64,000 nt of DNA, taken from positions 186,001 through 250,000 of the forward strand of contig QJNS01000085.1 in assembly GCA_004154925.1 (NCBI GenBank), read 5' to 3'. Under the pieces are notes generated by a model. The model was given only the letters and a program-made list of their open reading frames with translations. It searched no databases and was not told the DNA's origin. Positions 58,410 to 64,000 of this stretch are shown one piece after another (within the stretch, counting starts at the first letter, position 1; the number at the start of each line of letters is the position of its first letter). A program made the translations under genes and the position numbers. This DNA comes from Monosporascus cannonballus. Its lineage: Eukaryota > Ascomycota > Sordariomycetes > Xylariales.

Positions 58410-58920
58410 AATGCTTCCACCATTATATTCATTTCGGAAGCAAGCCGTATTTGCTCCTTTTCTATACGTCGCTATTCCTCCTTTACCCTTTCCCGTTTTT
58501 TTAATTAATTTAATTCCAAACCCTTTTTTAACATTTCCACAGCCTTTTTTTAAGAAGGTTTTGTTAAAATTGCAGTTGTTTCAACCGGCTAATAAATTTT
58601 TTTATTTTTTTTTCCGCTGCTTCCTGGTACGCCAAAAACGCGTCCTCAAGTTTACGTTATTCCCTTTATAAACGTTTCTATGTTTCGTTTATCTTTTTTA
58701 GGGAATTCATAATTAAAACGTTACAAAAAGAACGTTAACGACAGATGTAATAACTGCAGTTTAGGTACTCCAAAACGTAAAAACATTCAGGTTTACCAAA
58801 ACGAACGCAATTAAAACAAAAAAAAGCCTTAATACCGAACTTTTTAATTAATTTAATACGAATATTTCGAAAATCGCGTTAATTTAGGCGAGATTTTCTT
58901 TTCTGGATACGACCCGACAT
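58410..58920 (-). pseudogene. Antisense cysteine-cluster/coiled-coil frame of element F
   Basis: A minus-strand frame starting at ATG 58920 (MSGRIQKRKSR), opposite to the element, between chromodomain and polypurine tract. The lattice lies at 58723-58818, C-x2-C-x7-C-x8-C-x2-Y-x7-C-N, so five of the six expected Cys are still Cys (CFNC, then GKPEC, NC, SFCN). A long charged segment follows (INET, RKLEDAFLAYQEAAEKK, ISRLKQLQF), with heptad-like spacing that suggests a coiled coil. Three stops, two from Gln/Trp-type transitions near 58660, interrupt it. SGRI also begins the D frame at residue 16. I vaguely recall short Cys-rich coiled-coil hypothetical proteins in fungi, but no database check was possible. 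Confidence 0.72.
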
Positions 58921-58994
58921 ATTAAAATCAGTTACAAAGTCCGAATTACATACTTTGGAAAACCACTTACCTTTTATCTTTGGAATAAAAATCC

Positions 58995-59011
58995 TTAAAA
59001 AGTGGAAATAA
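58995..59011 (+). other. Polypurine tract of element F
   Basis: AAAAAGTGGAAATAA just before the 3' LTR, a mutated counterpart of GGAAGAAGGGGAA in C. Confidence 0.65.
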
Positions 59012-59434
59012 TATTATAAAAATAAGAGTTCTTATTTTGAAAGGATTTACTTTTAAGGCCTAGCGCAAGGTCGCCTCGGCTAAACGCCGGCCAAAGGAAT
59101 TTTGGCCCTTTTGAAAATAATCTAGGTAATCTGGATAATCTGGACCAGATTATATAGATTTAATAGATCCACAATATACTTACTTTAGGAATTAGGATAT
59201 ATAATGGATCAGTTTTTTATATAAATAGCACCTACTTAGTTTCGCTTTTTAGCTATTAATCTAAGCCTTTAATTCAGAGGTAATTATACTGTTTTCTAAT
59301 TAAGAGAAGAGTTTTTAAACCTTTTTAACGAATAGATTACTGAATTATTTCTCGCCCTATTGTTACCTGCAAATCAAGACCCTATTTCGGATACTGCTTA
59401 TACCTCTAGGTGGATGTATAACAGGTTCGTTACA
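59012..59434 (+). repeat. 3' LTR of element F (LTR1b)
   Basis: 423 bp, TATTATAAAAATAAGAG..AGGTTCGTTACA. Same length as the 5' copy; the visible differences are C-to-T and G-to-A. CTCCA follows. Confidence 0.94.
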
Positions 59435-59439
59435 CTCCA

Positions 59440-61687
59440 TTAATTAAAACTTCGTATTAACGTATCCATGGTAATCCTAAGATCATATCATAATTCCCGA
59501 ATAAAACGATATCGAAATTAACCGTCTAATATTATCCTTGGACAAAATTTTTGAAGTAATTAATTTCGCGTATAATTTTTCCGTTATCGTAAACGAATTT
59601 CTAACTTTCGATATTCGTCGTTATGTAAGGTTTTAACTTATATCTCCATAACAATTTAAGCTTATTAACCATATTTGGTGCAATATAATTTCCACCTAAA
59701 GCTCCGTAATTTACCATGATAATATATTAATATGTTCCGATTCGTATTTCCAAAATAATAAGATCGTTAACGTTTCCTATCGTCGCATTTAAAACCTTTT
59801 TTAGGAATTTCCCTTAATTTCTCTGGGTTTCGTTATCTTACGGCTTTTTTATAAGTAATTTTTTTCTTTTAATTCCTATTCGAATTTATCGAACCTTATT
59901 TATATTTCTATATATAACGTATTAAGCTGTTATATTTATTATTATTATCGGCATATTGTTCCTTCGAACCGTATTAATTATTCCTAATTTTCTTATAATT
60001 CTTTTCTTTATCGAATAAATTATTTTCTTATATTTACAATTACATCCTATTATGCATCATTTTAGTTATCGTTTTAAAATTCTCCTATAAATTAATGTAT
60101 TTCTTCTTCAATAACCTTTTTTTCGTAAGGATCTATGGTAAATACCAATTGAAAATAAAAATCCGTAATAACTTTCTGGTTATATTTTTTTACCGTACGC
60201 TAAATTAACTTTTTTTCCGTTTAATAATTATATTATTTATAATAATAAAAGGGGTTTTCTTACGGATATTACTTTTCTTAAGGCTAACTTTCTGTTTCGG
60301 CTAACTATTAAATATTTTTTAAGGTTATGGTTCAAAATTTTCGATACTATTACTTATCATTTTTGTTATAACCGGTACGGTTTGGAAAATCGAATCCCTT
60401 ATAATATATACGGGTAATTCGTACGTAAATATATTATTTTCATTTTTCGTAATTAGGATATTCTCGTCGTTGACAATATATGGCGTATATTTTACCGTAT
60501 GAATCAAATATTCCGGGATAAAGTTTTTTTATCTAATCCCGGTATTTATGCAATTATTCTTATAACGCCTTTTATTATATTTACGATATTTGCCGAACTA
60601 ACTTTCTAGCTTTTCGTATTCCGCAACGAATTTTTTATCGTAATAATCCTAGTTAGACCTTTTATCGTAAACCTAATATATATTTGGCTTGGATTATGTT
60701 AATAATTTTGCTGTTATTTCCTTAATTATTTCTGGATTATTTCTCCGATATAAAAATCTAATTATCTTATTATAACTTTTTAAGTTTTTTATACTTATAA
60801 CCTTTATATCTTATTTTACCACAATTAAAGTATTTAATCTAGCTCCCATCTTATTTATAAGTAACGCCGAATTTCATAAATCCTAGCGCTATTCCGTAAA
60901 AAATAAGGGGTACATTTTTTTTCTTCCCTTAATTAAATTTATTATATCCCAAACGTAAAATATATTATCCGTTTTTTTCCTATCGTTTCTTAAATTATTA
61001 ATTATTAATCTTAATTACTTTTGCAATATTCCGATCCAAAATAATTAATTACTTAATTTGAATAATTTTATTTTTTATATCATTTTTCAGCCTTTTATAA
61101 AATATGTCGATAAAGGCGTTAATTTTGTTATCTCCTTATTCTGCCTTAACCGCAAAACTTTTAAAAGTTACGACATATTTAAATAGAGGTCCTTTTTATC
61201 GGAATTATAAAAATTATTAAATCGTTAATCTTTTTTTATCCAGATTACCGAAATTATTACGCATTTTATTTTCGAAATCAATATAAATTAAAAAAATCTC
61301 GTTAATAAAATCCTCCTTATTTATTTTTTTTTATTTTTAAAAAACCTTTCATAATAAGCTTAAATTAATTAACCGTATTTCCTATTAGGCATGCTCCTAT
61401 TATTAGTATTATATCCGCTAAATAATTAAAATCTAAGAAACGAAAATAAATTCGTATTTAAATTAAGAAAATCTAAAAATTATCTTTTCCATCGTAAAAT
61501 TCTGGCTTTTTGGGCTTTATACGGACGAAAAAAGGTTAGGCAGATATAACCCTAAATTATCGAACTTTTCTTTCTAGCTCCCGAATTCGAACTTAAAGTT
61601 ATTAAATAAGGGTTTCTTAAATGCTAATTAACATTTTAACAATATTAATTAAAATTTAACAGTATTATTAAATAAAAACTTATAACA
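59440..61687 (-). pseudogene. Element E gag and protease relic
   Basis: The minus-strand 5' part of E. The protease end at about 59440-59620 matches D at 46330-46480. The Gag C-terminal piece 60325-60507 is open (MIHTVKYTPYIVNDENILI, KNENNIFTYELPVYI, RDSIFQTVPVI) and is co-linear with D at 45400-45570. A zinc-knuckle remnant lies near 60800-60850 on the minus strand. Gag continues to about 61650, followed by a short leader. Fewer stops remain here than in D Gag. Confidence 0.8.
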
Positions 61688-62136
61688 TATACCGGCTAAA
61701 CGATTTAACTAATTATTAAACCTTAAATCGACAGGTTTATATTAACAAAAATATCATAAAAATCTAAACAATAAATACAGTAATATATTACGTTTCGTAA
61801 TGCCAAAAATGCTTTAAATAAAAAATTATTATAATGCAAATACTTAATATTAATAAGTATTACAAACTGAAATTATTTGAATTATAGAATTAATAAATAT
61901 ATATATCCTTCTTATTTAACTGGCTTATCATCAATAAGTTGGTAATCCGGCTCACTGGCTTACCACCAGTGAGTTGGTAATCCGGCTCACTGGCTTACCA
62001 CCAGTGAGTTGGTAATCCGGCTCACTGGCTCACCACTAGTAAGTTGGTGATCCATCACGTGACCTGGTCCACATAATTTTCTTGGCCTTTCCTGTTGCGA
62101 CCGTTTCTGGAGGCCGTGGCTTGTCAGGTCGTGACA
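61688..62136 (-). repeat. 5' LTR of element E (LTR3b, 449 bp)
   Basis: TATACCGGCTAAACG..GTCGTGACA on the plus strand. It is 70 bp longer than the 3' LTR because of two extra 35-bp units. The left half is heavily mutated; the right 200 bp keep normal CpA content. Confidence 0.93.
61936..62040. repeat. Tandem repeat, three 35-bp units inside the E 5' LTR
   Basis: The units start at 61936, 61971 and 62006, each beginning [A/G]AGTTGGTAATCCGGCTCAC, and are nearly identical; a partial unit follows. The 3' LTR of E has one unit at about 41183-41217. Confidence 0.92.
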
Positions 62137-62141
62137 ATATA

Positions 62142-63051
62142 AGGCGCTGCGTTAATGCTGTTTGGTACCGGCGTTTGTCCGGTGCTCCATAATAGGGCTC
62201 TATACAGCCTTATTATATTACTCCTTACTTTTCCTAAAAGGGGTTAATTTATCGCAGGATTAATAATTGCGTTAATTTTTAGCTTTTGATTAATCCGATA
62301 TTCGGAAATTTGTCGATTTCGAAATTAGGTTTAACTTTGATGGCTAATTATAGGTTAATTATATGTTAAATAAGCTTATATATTAAAACGCATTTATGTT
62401 CTTATTTATTTTAACTTTTTTTTGTATAATAATAACTTAATTCGGTAAATTAATTCTTATTAGTATTTATAATAACGTTTTTATATGTTATTCTTTAACG
62501 GTTTGAAAATTAATTAATGTATTATAACACTGCAAAAATACCTTGCAAAAAGGACGTTTTTACGGTTTCGGATTTTTCTGGTAAATCGGAATCTGCCAAA
62601 AGTTTTCGTACGCCGTATATTTGTATTATTCTGGACGAATATCCCGTTTGCCTTCGTAATATGCCTTGTTTTACTTATATAATTTTTTTGCCGAAATCCC
62701 GGATACGTTTTATTTAAATTAACGAAATATATAATTTATTTATACGTTATTTATTTATTATTTTTAAAATACCTATTATTGCAAGCAAAAAGGTAATTCG
62801 TTATTAGGCTTCCCTTAATTATAATCATAAATATCTCGAAATAAATATTTTTTTATTTTTGTTAATATGCTTTTTTAACGTAATTCTCGCGTAATTAACG
62901 GATATTCTCGAATTTTATTAGGCGGTCGATATACTTTGCGAAATTATTTTTAATTACGATTACCGAAACTTTGATAAATTTGCTTTTTTTACGTATTTCT
63001 TATATTGCTCTTTTGCCGTTAATCCTAGCTTAGCGGTTATCCGTACTCAAG
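62142..63051. other. Flank right of element E, unidentified
   Basis: The first 120 bases (AAGGCGCTGCGTTAATGCTG onward) have normal composition and continue the short flank at 40826-40932 left of E. The rest is AT-rich. A 66-codon plus frame at 62517-62717 (MYYNTAKIPCKKDVFTVSDF..) shows no recognisable family and is probably accidental or part of an old repeat. Confidence 0.45.
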
Positions 63052-63056
63052 CAAAG

Positions 63057-63449
63057 TGTGACGGCTTAGCGGTTTAACCAACTATTAAACCTTAAGTCGA
63101 CGGGTTTATGTTAGCAGAAGTATCGTAGGAATCTGAGCAATAAATACAGTAATCGTGTTACGTCTTTTAATACCAAAGCCATAAAAGCATTTTACAAACA
63201 ATTAGTATTAATAAATGTTATAAGTTGAAGTTATTTAAATTATGGAACTAACGAACGTGTATATCTTATTCCTATTTATTGGCTTATATTTATTTAATCG
63301 TACTTAGTGAATTCTTGCTGAACGGTTATTTAGTACTGATTAATCGTGTTTAGCAGATTTTTGCTAAGTATCCGTTACGTAACCCAAAAGGTGGTCCGTA
63401 TTATCCTTGTTAACCGTTTTCTGAGGCCGAAACCTGTTAGGTCGTAATA
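63057..63449 (-). repeat. 3' LTR of element K (LTR3c, 393 bp)
   Basis: TGTGACGGCTTAGCGG..GGTCGTAATA on the plus strand. Homologous to the I LTR over its length and to the ends of the D and E LTRs. Confidence 0.9.
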
Positions 63450-63616
63450 CGATTTTCTTTTTTCCTAAATCTTACCCTTAAGATTTTATTTTTCTCGGTA
63501 AATGTTACTGGTTTTTTACGATATCGGGTCATATTGCTAAAAATCGGCGTTAGGTTTCTTTTATTACTCGTCGGCGAAATCTGTTTTTTATTTTCGACGA
63601 TTTTAGCTTTGAAATT

Positions 63617-64000
63617 ATGCCGTATTCCTTGTATTTCTCCAAAGGTTGGAAATGCGAAATAATGGAAAACGTTTTTAAATATAAAGTTTGCGTTAAACGT
63701 AGATATTTTTATAATAGAACTGGCGTCCTTATTCTTTCCCTGGAAAACATTCGCGCCGAAAATTAACGCCTAAAACGAAAAAAGGTTTTTGTAAGGGAAC
63801 TTTTTTGGAATTGCAAAAACGTTATGAACAAAAAATAAATAGAGTTATTACGCGTTTAATTTGTTTTCGGAAACGAAAAGCTTTTTCTCGTTCAAAAGAG
63901 ATAAAAATGGTATAACGGAAATTGTAATCGTTCAAGGAATTGGAGGAATAAGAATGCCAGGAGCAGGCCATCGCCGAGGCTTCCATGGCCGTATTGGTCC
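63617..64000 (+). pseudogene. Antisense cysteine-cluster/coiled-coil frame of element K (partial)
   Basis: A plus-strand frame antisense to K, starting ATG-CCG at 63617 (MPYSLYFSKGWKCEIMENVF). The lattice at 63623-63712 is Y-x2-Y-x6-C-x8-Y-x2-C-x6-Y-N, identical in spacing to D and E. After a frame change, a helix-like tail reads ELQKRYEQKINRVITRLICF (about 63810-63870), then KEIKMV, KELEE and EQAIAEASMAV up to the window edge, with near-normal composition at 63920-64000. The tail aligns with element I. The frame is open to the right edge. Confidence 0.65.

Larger units (their letters stand above)
51813..59434 (+). mobile_element. Element F: full-length Ty3/gypsy retrotransposon (7622 bp incl. 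nested solo LTR)
   Basis: A plus-strand element with two 423-bp LTRs of an LTR1 variant and perfect CTCCA at 51808-51812 and 59435-59439, inserted into E. Without the nested solo LTR it is about 7.19 kb. It is the best preserved element of the window: Gag, protease, RT, integrase and chromodomain are readable over long stretches. It is the reference here for interpreting A, B and C. Confidence 0.96.
40938..62136 (-). mobile_element. Element E: Ty3/gypsy retrotransposon hosting D and F
   Basis: A minus-strand LTR3-family element with ATATA at 40933-40937 and 62137-62141. Its own parts are the 3' LTR (40938-41316), antisense frame, chromodomain, integrase and RNase H (41317-43784), RT (50579-51812), and protease, Gag and leader (59440-61687), with the 5' LTR (61688-62136). 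Removing D, F and their duplicated sites leaves about 6.8 kb, the length of D. Across the D insertion the frame joins correctly: RT-RNase H connection at 50597-50836, then MYDPNRPVKLETDISDYAL ending at 43784. Confidence 0.93.
63057..64000 (-). mobile_element. Element K: left (3') end of an LTR3-family element, continues beyond window
   Basis: An LTR3c at 63057-63449, the complement of a polypurine tract (CGATTTTCTTTTTTCC), and the antisense frame on the plus strand. The left flank is CAAAG. The chromodomain and pol are expected to the right of the window on the minus strand. It closely resembles element I. Confidence 0.85.

Noticed and set aside
58411..58671. 86-aa plus-strand frame after the chromodomain of F
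   Set aside because: It is the complement of the coiled-coil part of the antisense frame. The Cys-lattice conservation supports the minus strand instead.
61936..62040. CRISPR-like direct repeats of 35 bp
   Set aside because: The units are head-to-tail without spacers, lie inside an LTR of a eukaryotic retrotransposon, and no cas genes exist here.
1..64000. Mitochondrial or bacterial origin because of high AT content
   Set aside because: Chromodomain-bearing Ty3/gypsy elements with target duplications, RIP-type mutations and patches of normal GC show nuclear fungal heterochromatin.

Overview
The window is a piece of AT-rich, gene-poor heterochromatin from a filamentous fungus, most likely an ascomycete. 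It consists almost entirely of nested Ty3/gypsy LTR retrotransposons (chromovirus type, with chromodomains) that have been mutated by a repeat-induced point mutation (RIP)-like process. Reading frames recognisable as Gag, protease, reverse transcriptase (RT), RNase H, integrase (IN) and chromodomain are broken every few codons. The breaks come from CAA to TAA, TGG to TAG/TGA, TGT to TAT and GAC/GAT to AAC/AAT changes, that is C-to-T and G-to-A transitions. The remaining C and G sit largely in CpG, so plain CpG decay is not the cause. I see no intact protein gene and no tRNA, rRNA or CRISPR. The species cannot be read from the sequence.

Layout. (1) 1-11289, minus strand: element A (1-5197, running off the left edge) is inserted in element B (5198-11289). 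(2) 11290-14253: older flank with a solo LTR at 11735-12152 and a 1.3-kb island of normal base composition at about 12780-14050. (3) 14254-29784: element I (minus), whose left LTR is split by element H (14302-27015, minus), whose left LTR is split in turn by complete element C (14354-21599, plus). (4) 29785-37566: element J (minus), with a nested solo LTR (33224-33430) and an unmutated patch at about 34692-35000. (5) 37567-40937: relics, a solo LTR (38091-38508) and a second J fragment (40436-40825). (6) 40938-62136: element E (minus), broken by complete elements D (43785-50573, plus) and F (51813-59434, plus); F carries a solo LTR (54248-54677). (7) 62137-64000: flank, then the start of element K (63057 onward).

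The boundaries rest on direct 5-bp target-site duplications (TSDs) that I read on both sides: C GGTTT, H ACAAG, D CTGGT, F CTCCA, E ATATA, and the solo LTRs GCTAA, ATTCG, CCAAT and CTGAT/TTAAT. Five LTR families are present. LTR1 and LTR2 share a 3' half and serve the related elements A, B, C and F. LTR3, with variants, serves D, E, I and K. LTR4 (190 bp) belongs to H and LTR5 (207 bp) to J.

The most notable observation is a second, antisense reading frame in the 3' region of these elements, between the chromodomain and the polypurine tract. In C, D, E, F and K it encodes the same cysteine lattice, C-x2-C-x(6,7)-C-x8-C-x2-C-x(6,7)-C, with several cysteines now Tyr through RIP, followed by a Lys/Arg/Glu-rich, probably coiled-coil segment. 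A decayed copy is visible in I. The same spacing across two LTR families argues that this was a real element-borne protein.
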